Shown here piece after piece: positions 51,780 through 63,329 of a DNA stretch of 64,000 bases. Source of the stretch: Fratercula arctica (lineage: Eukaryota; Chordata; Aves; Charadriiformes; Alcidae); contig CANTUZ010000002.1 of NCBI GenBank assembly GCA_947846985.1, positions 62,866,749 to 62,930,748 on the forward strand, given 5' to 3'. Both the position numbers and the translations under genes were made by a program. Each line of letters starts with the position of its first letter. Positions within the stretch are counted from its first letter, which is position 1. The notes under the pieces were generated by a model. That model had not been told where the DNA came from and did no database searches. It was given only the letters and a program-made list of their open reading frames with translations.

Positions 51780-52110
51780 CGACCGACAGTGACGTGAGAA
51801 CACACCTCTCTTGTTCAGCTTTTTGTCGTTATTACTTTAACGCTGACATCTGACCTCTTTAGCTGCTTGTGTGTAGTGAAGTGTTCCTGGCTCACACCTG
51901 GCGTCGGTCATAAAGCACAGCATGCATAAATAATGAAGATATGTTTGTGAAACTTCACTAAGTGGCAACTGCCTGTGACAGAGATCCCGCTACCAGTACT
52001 TACTGCTGTAAAGGTTTGTTAATGGAGGCTGCTCAGCGGATGACAAAATGACCCAATTAAAGTTTATTCCAAATGACATCAGGGTCATAAAAGGAAACAA
52101 AAGAGGAGGA
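51780..52110. promoter_or_regulatory. Candidate conserved non-coding regulatory element
   Basis: Unique, balanced block with repeated CATAAA cores (GTCATAAAGC, GCATAAATAA, GTCATAAAAG), which are CDX/posterior-HOX-like, plus CCAATTAAAG (homeodomain-like) and CAGGGTCA (nuclear-receptor half site). It contains no coding frame and no repeat. Composition and motif clustering suggest an enhancer; this is inference. Confidence 0.35.
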
Positions 52111-53166
52111 AATGGCTCTAGTGGGTTGAAAATGTATAGCAATGTATATTATTACATCTGCACTTTTTTGATCTCACAGGAGGGCTTCATATTCACTTAA
52201 AACAATATCTATTGAAAGCCAAGTTAATGAAAAGGACAACTGTTGGCTCGAAAAATGATGGCTTCTGACACTCTGCTGGACATGCTTTTCCAGGAAAAGA
52301 TCTAGTAAGAAAGTCTTTGAGATTGGGACAGGAGAAACATTTCTCCCGTCAGGTACTGGATCAGAGACTTTCCAGATGAGCAAAGGATTTCAAATTCAAG
52401 TAGTCAGTCCATTTGTGGGGAAAAGCTCTCACATACGCAGTAAAGCACTTCTAGTGTAGGGTTTGTCGTATTCTGATTTATTCTGAAATTTCTAGATGAG
52501 GGCTGAAATGGTGGGCCCCTTGAGGACTAGACATATGGCACAATTTACAGAAAAGTTATTTGCTCCTAAGTGCCCCTTCCATTGGAAAAGAGGAAATGTG
52601 TGTAAATGAAAGGAGACTGAGGTGCTCCAATGAGAAATCAGCAGGCAATAAAGTGTCAGTGATTTTGAGCCACCTGCAGTTAATTTTCCATTGGTTCCAG
52701 AGATCACTCTGCATAGGGAAGGAGGAAAGACTATTTCATTGGGTTTCTTTTGCACTCGGACTCCACCGACACCTTGTGATGTACGTGACTGGGGATGAGA
52801 GAAGCTGTGTGATTCATTTTTCAGGCAAACAGGAGCAGCAAGGAGAATTGCACCTCACCTTCAGATGCCTAGGGACTGCCTCTTGTGGCCACACTAAAAC
52901 ATATTTGGTCTATTAACTTTTAAGATGCAGCTTTAACCCTGTAATTTCAGTCTTCTCCGGAGAGAAAGGATGTTCAGGCAAGAGGGCTGGGCAAATATTT
53001 TGTTACGCTTTCTTGACATATTAAAACATCTTCCAACAGTCTGTGGCTCAAAACATCCTGAACCACAGATTTCATCTTTAGTAGCCCTTGGTGAATTTTT
53101 TTTTCTGTACTAACTGTGCCTGAGTTTTGAACCTATGTAAGTTTTTGGCACCCATTTTATGTCACT

Positions 53167-53183
53167 AAAAAAAAAAAAAAAAT
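53167..53183. repeat. Poly(A) homopolymer, 17 nt
   Basis: Uninterrupted run of A with no upstream polyadenylation signal. Confidence 0.95.
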
Positions 53184-53490
53184 GAACACCAGGCCTCCAG
53201 AGACAGCTAGTTTAATACAGAAACACAATTTCCTCACAATGACTGGATGCTTTCCTTGCAAAGTATGATGCTAATTGGAATATAGTAATCTTCAACATGA
53301 AGATTTTGTTTTGCTAGAAACAATGATAGAACAAATAGGGCCATACTTGCCTTAATAAAAAGTCATCCTACCCTTGCAATATGAAAATGGGCTTTGACTC
53401 TTGTTAGCTAAATGAGTTTGAGTGAGAAATTGAGCAGTAACATTTGGGCCAATTAGTCTCCACTATGCTGCTTCTCTCAGTAGAGAGGAA

Positions 53491-53520
53491 AGTAGAGGAA
53501 ATTCCTCAGTAGAGGAAATT
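53491..53520 (+). repeat. 17-bp tandem duplication
   Basis: AGTAGAGGAAATT occurs at 53491-53503 and again at 53508-53520, offset by 17 nt, with a partial relative (CAGTAGAGAGGAAAG) just upstream. A small local tandem repeat. Confidence 0.9.
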
Positions 53521-53846
53521 ATTTGCCTCCTACCCCACCTCATTTCTGGTGCTTCTTGGCATGTATTACTTTACTGTGAAGGAAGATCCTTCTCGCATTC
53601 CAGGAGTGAGTGTGTGCCCTTGTAAAATCAACAAGATTAAGAAGTTTGCCTTAAGGCAGTGATTCCTGCCTTGGCAAAATATACTGCAGATCTGCCTATC
53701 AACACTTCCTGTCACCTATTAAAAACAGGATGAAAATCCTGAACAATAATATCTTCAAAACTGGAGGTAAATGTTTTTTTTTTTCATTTACATTTGTGTA
53801 ATATTTCTAGCAGGTACGGTTTTCAGTTTGTCTTTTGTTTGTCAGG

Positions 53847-53864
53847 AAAAAAAAAAAAAAAAAA
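53847..53864. repeat. Poly(A) homopolymer, 18 nt
   Basis: Run of 18 A. No AATAAA within the preceding 40 nt. Confidence 0.95.
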
Positions 53865-55553
53865 GCAAGCCTGTTACTGCAGAAATCAGTGCTTTGTAAA
53901 CCCACCATCCCTAACGTGATCTTGTGAGATCACATCTTGGGCAGGAGATGCCTGGGAGCGGCAGAACACGGGCAGTTCAGCGGTGCTGCCGCTGTCTCCC
54001 GGCTCCTGCTGCAAGAGCCATCCCACGGACCTCAGCGCAACTGCTAACACACCGAAAGCGCAGCATGTGATCGCATCCTCTCCCCAAAATAGGTCCTCGG
54101 TAAAGCAGTCGTCCTTCCTCATCCCCACTGTGTCAGTGTGGAAGCAGTGTGATTAGGCAGGGAGGACACTGATGTAGTACAGTAGCAGCAACCTTTCGGA
54201 AGAAAAGCAAAATAACAGCCCTAGTCGCTCACCCCCTTTTCAGGAGTACAGTGGTATTTATCCGGTGTGTGAGAGCTCTTAGCCTCAGCCTTCTGACAAA
54301 ATTTCTATTGTAGCTAATTATATTCTCCTTATCTACAAACCTCCCATGCTTCAGCTAGCTTGAGTGGAACTTTTCCAGCCGAATGTTTTTTCAATGGAAA
54401 ACTGCTGTTTGATTGAAAACAAAGCTCTTCTATGAAAGTGTCAACTTCAACAAAATCTGAAAAACAATTACAACTCCTTCAGTAAGGTTAAAATACCCTG
54501 CATTAACCTTTGCAGAACAGTAACTCCATTTTTCATTTTGAAATTACTCCTTCGGATTGTGTTATTTTTTAAATTGAGATTAAAGACTGGGTCTTAAAAT
54601 AAAATTGTTTTGAAAATGTCACTTAAAGTGATTTGATTTTATTCTGCTCCAGAAGCAAAATAAATCTTGAAATGCTGAAACTTCCTGTGAAAGAGAAATT
54701 TTGTATCCTTTGCAACTTCACTCATTTGCTTTTGGTTCCATGCCATGGTGCATCGTTACTGTCCTCATTAAGGAAATTGATGCATACTCTCCACATAGGA
54801 CTTGTACTTCAGTCATGGTGAGGGTAGCTGAGTCCTATAAAGAACGAATTTTTCTCTCTTCCATGGCCATGAAGTCTCATGTTGACCTTCTGTACTAACA
54901 TGTGTAAGAGCTCTGATCGCTTGCTCTTACAAGCGAACTGCTGTTAACTTTTTAAAAATTTCATGTATCACAGGCTGAACAGTGTGTCACTGAAAATCAG
55001 TCACATATTTCTGCTCTACTCAAGGAAAAGAGAAAGACATCAACACACAAATGTTCTGATGAAAAAAACTTTCGAAATTTTCACAGCTGGGTGTCCTCCA
55101 CAGAGAACGTCCTGTTCCTCCATTCAGATCACGCTTCCCGTATAACTTGTGCTGCTGGAGTGAGTGCCATGTACCCAAAACAGCAAGACAAAGGGAGGCT
55201 CCGAAACACGAGGATTTACAAGTTATTAAGAACACATGGGATTGCACGTGAAAGCAAATTCAGAGAGCACAAAGTTACTCAAACCTCTTTTGTAACAGTG
55301 TAGTTAGTAGACGGTGCCAAACATCCCTATCTGACTTTTGCTGCTGAATGGTCCTCTAGGATAGTGCAAAATGGAACAGGTTGGTGTCAAGAGAGCAGTC
55401 TTTTGGTGACAATTCAGGCTGAAGCTCAGGAGATGCAACTTCTAATGTTGTCTGCCTTAGTACAAGGAAGGGCTCTGTGTCCTCAGCATCTCCGAAAGCG
55501 TGTCCCATGGATTGTGCTCACAAATTCTCATTGGAAAAAAAATGTTAACATCT
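53865..55553. other. Non-coding stretch, no recognised feature
   Basis: A short GC-richer patch at 53.93-54.07 kb opens a chance frame on the minus strand (53886-54128). Nothing is supportable as a gene. Confidence 0.55.
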
Positions 55554-55664
55554 GGCCTCAGCCTCATCTGAAATGCAATGGGGAGAATAATGCTAAACAC
55601 TAAGGTATTTCATAGAGCTGTCATGAAGTTCAGTTCAGTCAGTGGTCAAATAATGTTTGCAAAT
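55554..55664 (-). repeat. MIR/L3-like fragment, reverse orientation
   Basis: 'cctcagcctcatctgaaatgcaatggggagaataatgctaaac...tcatagagctgtcatgaagttcag' matches the reverse MIR/L3 order 'cctcagtttcctcatctgtaaaatggggataataat...cacagggttgttgtgaggatta'. This is one of the better-preserved ancient fragments in the window. Confidence 0.6.
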
Positions 55665-57790
55665 ATATATCATTCATAGATTCTCACCAGCTGAGGATCT
55701 GTCCTTGAATGCTGATTTAGAAGTACATATTCTACTTTAAACAAATCAAGTCAGCCTGCTTCTAATTGGCTCTTGATTGAATACTAGGAGCATCACAGCA
55801 TCACTGGGATTGTTATGATCCATCAAAGAAAGAATCGATAAAGCTGTAGTACATAAATACAGGAGCTGGCATTAGGAAACACCTGCAGAAGACAGAGCTA
55901 GAAAGCCCAAGTCCTACCTCAGACTTCATTTCTGCCTCGCCTGTTTAAGTTCATGCCAGCTCGTGTATTTTGGAACTCATGCATCTGGCTGATGCATAAG
56001 CTGCATCAGGCAGAAATGTTGTGTCTGTATTTGTCATCCAACACAGGCACGCAGCTTTCTAGATGCTTGGAATGGATGAAAGCTATGGCATCTGAATATA
56101 AAGCAGCTAGTATCACAGCTCCTTGTAACAGGGGTACAAGAACTGAGGTCACCAACGCTAAAGAATGCTCTGATGGCAGCGAGCCTTAGCAGAAAACACC
56201 AATTTATCAAAGCAAAATCATTTTTGTGAAAATATATCCAGCTTGATATATCCTAATTAAACCACGGGTGTAGTTCTGATGGCAAGCCACCTGCCAGGAA
56301 AGATTCCCTTAGAAATCCAGGTGTCCAAGGCTCCAAAGCACAGGGACAGGATTTCTAGTCACACCAGGCAGTCTTGGTTCCCAAACTGCCTGAATCCTAA
56401 ACAAACAGGTCTGAAGCCCTTTTATGTCTCTGCCTTCCTATCCTTCTACTAGAAATGGAGGTCTCTGTAACTGATACCTTGCAGGGGAGTTCTGAAACTT
56501 CCTGCTTTTTCAGTTGGGTGGTTTGACGCTGCCAGCTGAAATTTTCCTTAAACAAGCAGGAAATATATAATGCTGGACTAAGTTTGTATATTTTTGTAGA
56601 ACGCAAAAGAATACAAACCCATACCCCACTCAAGGAAATCAGTTTTGTTAATGACTCTTAACGGATTTCTGAATCTTTTCTTGAAAAGAATCTGATTAAA
56701 CCTTCTTACGGTTCATGGTTATCTTCTAATACAATTTTGTCAGGTGGTCCACCTGGAAACTCTGGTATCAGCTCTTCAGTCCGAACTCAATACTCTAGGA
56801 GGCTTTGTTAAATTGCTTCAGATAATATGCTCAGCAATGCACAGCCCAAAATGAGGTTGTCTATGAAATTAATTCATATTAAATGGTTGCTTTAATACCA
56901 AATGAAAAAGTAATCCTTTCTCCTCCTTTACCCCCTCAGACTTCCTCATACATGGCTGAAGTTTTGCTTGGGCTAAATCATCTTAGTGATATATGGGGGG
57001 GGGAGGAGTTTGTTCATCCAATTTGCTCTTCATGTGTAAATGTCTAATTACTAATCAAAAATGTGCTTGGATGGTAGGAAAGATTTCTTTATTCAGTCAG
57101 AATTATAAAGTAGCAAATTTCCAGAGGAACTAAAAAATATGCAAGTCATGACAAAGTATTGATTGCATAATAATGTGATGCCAACAGCGCAGAATAATCA
57201 TGTTTGCAGGTGGAAGCTTTACATACATTATACAGCAAAGGTTTTACTGTTGAAATGGAAATATAAATCGAGCAGTATGTATTTCTAGAACATAAAGCAC
57301 TATTCACATACTAATACCCATCTTCTACGTTATGATAAAGCATTATGATCTCTGGACTGACTAATGAAAAAGGAAAAATTCAGGGTTTAGTATTAAATCT
57401 GATGGGGATGACATTTAAGGTCATGAAAGGCAATCTTAGTTGTACTGAAATCTTTTAATCTTATTTGCAGATTATTCTATCAGTGGCTCCCTGGAGTTGC
57501 AAAAGGATTTCATTCTCATATCTTTATTATTTAATTGAATGTTGAAAGCGTAACATATTGTAAATTGCTCTTAATTTAAAAAAGTACTTCCTTGTCTCAA
57601 CATCATAACATTTGCAGAGCTACAGGAGTACTGACTCAGAAATATACCTGGGCAAATTCGATAGTGGCATACAAAGTGGTTGGATATAATTAGGTAAGGA
57701 AATTACTATAGGGGGTGAAGTACATAATCATACTTAATTGTGATTCAACAGATGTTCAAAATGACTGTAACTTACACCAATCTGATGTAA
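55665..57790. other. Non-coding stretch with a weak regulatory-like block
   Basis: No gene is recognised. 57.03-57.56 kb is AT-rich but unique, with few homopolymers, TAATCATG and AATTGAAT-type cores. It may be a conserved non-coding element, with low confidence. Confidence 0.45.
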
Positions 57791-57903
57791 CAGCCAAATT
57801 TGATTTCTGTGTTATATCAGGATGCAACTCCCATTGAAATCAGCAGGTCCAAATAATGAGGGGTGTCAGACTACTGAATTCTGTAAGGACTATATTTGGC
57901 CCT
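57791..57903. repeat. Possible MITE-like palindromic repeat
   Basis: Starts 'cagccaaatttgatttctg', has the centre 'caactcccattgaaatcagc' and ends 'tatatttggccc', so the ends are inverted (CCAAATTT / ATATTTGG). This is the layout of a sauropsid palindromic repeat with 'gccaaattctg...actcccattgaagtca...ttggccc'. Family uncertain. Confidence 0.4.
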
Positions 57904-60464
57904 GTGCAAATGCTCTGGCAAATTAGACAGGCGTTGGTATGTTTTTCCTTATGGTGGTCATCGCTTTTTGTACAACCTACTGTTTCCTTTCCTTAGTGAT
58001 GTTTAAGATGTTGCTGTTCTTCATACATACAAAACACCTAGACTTCTTAACCTCCAACACCTCTCTAAGGACTAAACTGACTAAATTTTGGCAACGGAAT
58101 CCAAGGCAACTTTCCCAACAGCCTGAGTAGCCAACCCAAGAAGAGTTTCCTGGCTGGATTTACACACCACCAGCGCTGAAGGTCCAGCTTGTGTAGGACC
58201 AGGTCAGAGCTTGTCTTCACTATCCAGCCAGCCCAAGTCTGAGCTCCTGTCTTCACCTGGCCTGGACTGAAAGTCTTCTCAGCAAAGCTGCATCACAAAG
58301 TCAAAACTGTTTTTCTCAGTGTTTTTTTTTGTTCTTACCTCCATTCACCTGGAGGTATGATGCATGGTTCCTGCATTAAGGTGAGGAATGTCCCTCTCTC
58401 TCAAATTGCAGGAAGAGACAACAATGTGAGTGGTTTTAGCTTGCATGCTTGATGGAAAACTGGAAAAATCCCTCCATGAAGACAATCTGAGGCTGGTTTC
58501 TAATCACTCCCCTACACAGGCCAACCAGTCTGTGTCTAAAGGCTTTTCTTGTGAGTTTGAAGATACTTTGGAAAGACCCTAGAAGATATGAGACAAACTG
58601 TCAAACAGTGACAGCAGAACTTCAGTGATGAGGCTAAGGATGAGCAGACTTCACACTTCAGTGACCAACCATGGCAGAAGTCCTCCGAGTAGTTATTCCA
58701 GCCACCTAACACCAGGCTTTCCAGCAGACCCTCTTTCCTTGTCTGGTGCCCCCTAAGCAGGAGAAATCAGTGGAGAAACTACACTGTGCACATCCATCGG
58801 TGCTGCATTACTTGGAAGCCAGGCAAAGCTGCAGGAGCCTGCGACACTAGCAGAGGCATCTGCAGGATCCTTGGGTCCTGGAGTGACCTCCGGGGTCCTC
58901 TCCCTGAAACCAATGTCATTGCATCTGCAAAGGAGCCTAGTACAGTGTTTTCTCACTACCTACTTCCATGCGTTTCTTGTCAGACAATCCGATTCATTTA
59001 TTTCCTGGCCACTGCAGAGCTACCTCTGGTAGGTATTTATACAGCAACAATTGCAAACCACTTGTGCATAGGTATTTATAGACCACCAATCACATGCAGT
59101 TGTGCCTAATGACTGATATTAGCATGATGTGTCAAATACAAAATCTGTCTCTGAAAACAGCAGGGTCCAAACAACTCAGCTAATGAAACAGGCAATGCAG
59201 AACACGTATGTGGCACCACCTCGCCTACCCTATTTTTGACCGTTAAAATAAATTATATGGATCTCAAGTACATGAAAATAACACAACAAGGCTACCTAAC
59301 TCGCATGCATGTCAATATCTCGCAGCGAGGCTTACAACAGGATTTTTTTTCCTCAAAAGCAAACCCTTTGCATAAATCAGCTCTTCAATGGCAGACTAAG
59401 AGGACTGCTGCTAGTCCTCAGCGCCGGGGTGAATGGCAGCTGAGCGCTCCCTTTCCTGACAGGAGCGCTGGGTTCACAGCATGGGACTGTCCCTGCTCAG
59501 GCAATGTCCACCTTGCAGCAGGAATTATGTCCAGTGCCTGCAAAGCACTGTCTTCACAGCAGACCCTCCTTCCCCTCTGCATCTTCCCTCTCCCTATTCT
59601 AGTCTCCTCGACAATTAAGCAAAACGAAGGTTATTTAAAGGAAAGTAACTTGCATTGTGTTATACTGGGCTGATTTATTAAGTGAAAATATAGTTGATAT
59701 TAACCTCTCATGGAAGCAGAGACAGGGAAGCAGACGAGAGGAAGCACCAGAGAGATACGGATGTAATCCACACTTAACCAGAGAACAGTACATACAAATT
59801 GTCAGGCTGGCATAGGACAGTTGCCTGGATTATTTGTTATCGGTCTGTGCCAACCGCCTGTATCAAGTGTGTTAGAGAAATGTCAGAAACACTACACTAC
59901 CGATGTTGACTGTAAAATCACCTGCCCATCACGGAAATTTTTTCTAATTGTAAGCAATCAGTGGTTGGTCTACAACCTTCTGAGTCACCCCCCTTGTATT
60001 TGTGTATGTCTCTGTTCCTCTCTAGCCTAACCATGAATATAATACATGAAGTATCTGTAAATTTATCACAGCCCTACCTAATAGATTGGATTGATAGTTC
60101 TCATGGATTTAACAGTGCCTCTGAAAGTCAGATTCTGCACTTGGAAATTGTGCTTGTGACACATGATATAGATGCACTTATTTTAGTTTGAGAGCACACA
60201 AAAATAAATATACTTGAGCCAGAAAACTCCCACTGTGGGGAAAGGTGGCTGTCTTTCAACCACAAATACTCCTCTGCACCTGACAGAGGAAAACACGGCA
60301 TAGCTACTGTCATGGATAGATGATTCTACCGACTGCTTAGATTCCTAAGATAATCATTTTTGTGAAGAAGCCCTGAGTGCATGGGAGAGAGAATAGAGGT
60401 GTGCAAGTATAGTTTTCAGATCTATATGGATATACGTGCACAGCTCTGTACACAACTATTAAAT
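57904..60464. other. Non-coding stretch, no recognised feature
   Basis: The frame at 59236-59673 (145 codons) is the longest non-transposon, non-CpG frame on the plus strand. It has no domain, no signal peptide and no conserved-looking motif, so I do not call it a gene. Confidence 0.55.
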
Positions 60465-60508
60465 ATACACATATATACACACACACACGTGTGCGCACAT
60501 GCACATAC
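60465..60508. repeat. (AC/GT)n compound microsatellite
   Basis: Alternating purine-pyrimidine run: ACACATATATACACACACACACG then TGTGCGCACATGCACA. It can adopt Z-DNA. Confidence 0.85.
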
Positions 60509-63009
60509 AAAAGCTGGTGCATTCAGTAAACAGATTCCAAATTGGGAAATAAAACTCTTCCTTTATTCTCACAAAGGGGAGCGAGAACAGATTCTGCAGT
60601 ATCATTCCTGCCAGCAGACAGAGGCAGGCAGGGTGACTGACTGATCAATTGATTTTGATCACAGTAATGGCAGAGGTTTTGCTATAATAGCCAAAATCAC
60701 AAGTTGGGAGCATTATTGCACTCTTTAAGTAAATGTTTGCAACCCAAAAGTGATACTTTATAAATTTTAGCTGAGTCCCTCCCCCTATCACCGTTACCAC
60801 CGCTTTATACCTTTCAGTGGTGAAAAATCCCCAGAAAGTCAATACTACCACTGCCATTTTGTTTTACCTTAAATGAAAGTGCTGTCAGGTGACATTAGCA
60901 AAGGAATCAAATGCACATGCTTTAAAAGGTATGAGACTGTATGATCACATCATGAACAGCTCCAACAAAAAGATATGCCTTATATATATAAAATATATAT
61001 GCAAAAGATCTACAATAATATGACTCACTATCAGCTGCTGGAGGTCCGAGAAAGCAAAGCAAGTGTCAGGGTAGAATTCTTTTTTTCTTTTTCTTTTTTT
61101 TTTCTTGGTTTTTGATTTAATTTTATTAACGGCATGTCCAAAGAAAGCAACACTGCCTTTTCAGATATCAGCCTTTGTGCCAGTTTCTGCCTAGAAACAC
61201 TTTTCATCAAACAAACTGATATGTCATCCTACATTCAAAGAAGAAAAGTTTTAAATAAGATCCACAGGTTTGATATACCTAAGTCCTCCAGAATCTTGTT
61301 CTATTACTTAAGAGTCTAAAGATTTTTAAGAATCCTACCTTGCATAACTCTTTATGTAAAATAAAGGCTGTAATTTTTCACTTGCTAACTTCTGTGAACT
61401 CAGTGCTAACGTTTCCAAAACACTTCTTTTCTCCTCACAGTCACACACTGGCCTCTTCTCTCTCTGTCCATGTAATCTGCCTTCCCATCATCTCTGTTTC
61501 ACCTTTTTGCCCTTACCACTATTCTCTTACTACTCAAGTGGCTCAGAGTCTCCTATCTATTTTCCCAAACTGCTCTTTTTCTTCCTTTTAATAGTGTTTC
61601 TTTACCAAGTATTCATTATCGGCTGTGCTTTCTGTTCTTTCTCCTGTTTCTGTACACACCTCCAAGTGATTCTAACCCAGGCTACGCTATATGAAGCTTA
61701 TACACATCGTCTCATAGCAAAACGTATTCCAGAATGTTATACACTTAATTTGTGAAAATTCACAAGTTACAGAAAAAGTAAAATGCCAAGAAAGTTCCTC
61801 CCAGATCCCTCTGGCCAATAGTGTCTTTTGAAAAGATTCAAACCCAGCAGAAACCCGAACCTTGAAGAGCCTTAGCACATACTTTCTCCTGTTTCTGCAG
61901 CATGTGACATAATGGTTTACACTGAAAGGGCAACATACTTATCTTGGGATTTGATGATCTTCCTTAGTGCGGACTTCAGAATTAAAATGTTTCCATCCTC
62001 CCTTATCTAACACTTTATTCTTTCTCACATTCCTGTTATTTATATGGGTGTGTAGTGAGAGTGGGTTAGCAAAAATCATTTATGGAAATGTATGCTGCTT
62101 AGTTTTCAAAAGATTGTATTTCAGCTATCTGTATTTCAGATCACAGCACATGGGCTATCATTTAAAACTTGCAAATACTCCGAGAAATAGGGACAACTCA
62201 GCTAGCTTCGGTAGTAAAGGCGATATCTCCAGTATAGACTGCATAAATGTTACATGCGAGCATGAAAACACATATAGGATTTGCAAAATATGCAAGCATT
62301 TTCAAAAACCCTTGCATTTGAAAATATCAGACGTTCCTTCTAAAGGGAAGCTAAAGTGACACAGAGAGAAGCTGTTTCCTAATCAGGTGCTGCCTGTCCC
62401 CAAGCAGGGTAATCTCATTTGCAAGTAGGTGACCTATATGTCTGGACATACCTGATTATTTATTCAACTAATCAAATTATATCGTGTCATTTGATGATAG
62501 GATGTACACAGTGCTGACACGATGTTATTTTTTGTCACCAGATAAGGGGAATTGATTCTAATCTATATTACTTTTGTTAGTCATCAACTCTTACACCTAG
62601 ACCTGCCAAGGGAAGCATGAATGCATTTTGTAAAGTTCAATAGCACACATATCATTAGGTCATAGTAAAGATATGCATTGCTGAACAAAAAAACACAGCG
62701 ACCATCATCATTTGATCAACTTTTTCTACATACCAGTAGTTTAAGGTTGAAAGCACCCTTTTGCCACTCTCCCACCAGCCAGCGTGATGTACTTGCCCAT
62801 TTCCACTTCTTCATTTTTTCCCTTCTGTCATCATCTGGTTTTAGGAAGAGACCATCGCATGTTAGACTGCATCTGCTAAGAAACCTCGCCTCTTGTTATC
62901 CCCCAAAGGACTGAATTCTTAAGAATACCCTCTGTTCCCCTGTGTGCAGTTGTGATGCCTGTTTTATAATTAATTTCAAGTTGTGTGTCATAACCCGGAC
63001 AAAAGGCTC
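60509..63009. other. Non-coding stretch 5' of the CpG island
   Basis: Contains an AT dinucleotide run (60980-61000), a T-rich pyrimidine tract (61079-61105) and a spaced inverted repeat (62481-62523). No gene is recognised. 62.44-62.58 kb is unique and balanced with a CAGATAAGG GATA-type site (about 62540). Confidence 0.5.
62481..62523. repeat. Spaced 9-bp inverted repeat with CpG in both arms
   Basis: ATCGTGTCA (62481-62489) and TGACACGAT (62515-62523), spacer 25 nt. CpG is scarce locally, so its retention in both arms is notable, but a 9-bp match may be chance. Confidence 0.8.
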
Positions 63010-63027
63010 TTTTTTTTTTTTTTTTTT
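63010..63027. repeat. Poly(T) homopolymer, 18 nt
   Basis: Run of 18 T about 300 nt left of the CpG island. Confidence 0.95.
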
Positions 63028-63097
63028 GATTGACTGATTTCATCCTCTAACAATATCTACTGCAAAGGTCAGTGAGCAATTCTTGTGACATATCTGC

Positions 63098-63150
63098 GGG
63101 GGGGGGGAGACTCATCAGGAGGGGGAGGTGTGTCTGTGTGACCTGATGAG
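63098..63150. promoter_or_regulatory. G-run plus spaced inverted repeat beside the CpG island
   Basis: Ten G (63098-63107) are followed by a perfect 9-bp inverted repeat, CTCATCAGG (63111-63119) and CCTGATGAG (63142-63150), with a G-rich 22-nt spacer. It lies about 200 nt outside the island. It could be a symmetric factor-binding arrangement; no known factor is claimed. Confidence 0.35.
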
Positions 63151-63329
63151 GAGCAGACGAAGGCCTCAACGGATCTCGATATTTATCACATCCTTTCCCC
63201 CTCACCACCCCTCTTTTTTTTTTGGATAAACCAGTAGGTTGTTTCAGCGGGGAGGAGGAACAGAGAGGGTGCTGGGGCCATAGTGGGAAGGACGAAAGCT
63301 TTTAAAATATGTAATTATGAGCTGAGCAT

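Noticed and set aside
59236..59673. 145-codon plus-strand open frame
   Set aside because: No domain, signal peptide, membrane segment or compositional sign of coding. Length is within chance for 64 kb scanned in six frames.
61967..62359. 130-codon plus-strand open frame with a Cys/His-looking end (CEHENTYRICKICKHF)
   Set aside because: The Cys/His spacing does not fit a C2H2 finger or other zinc motif, the N-terminal part is random-looking and no splice context supports an exon.
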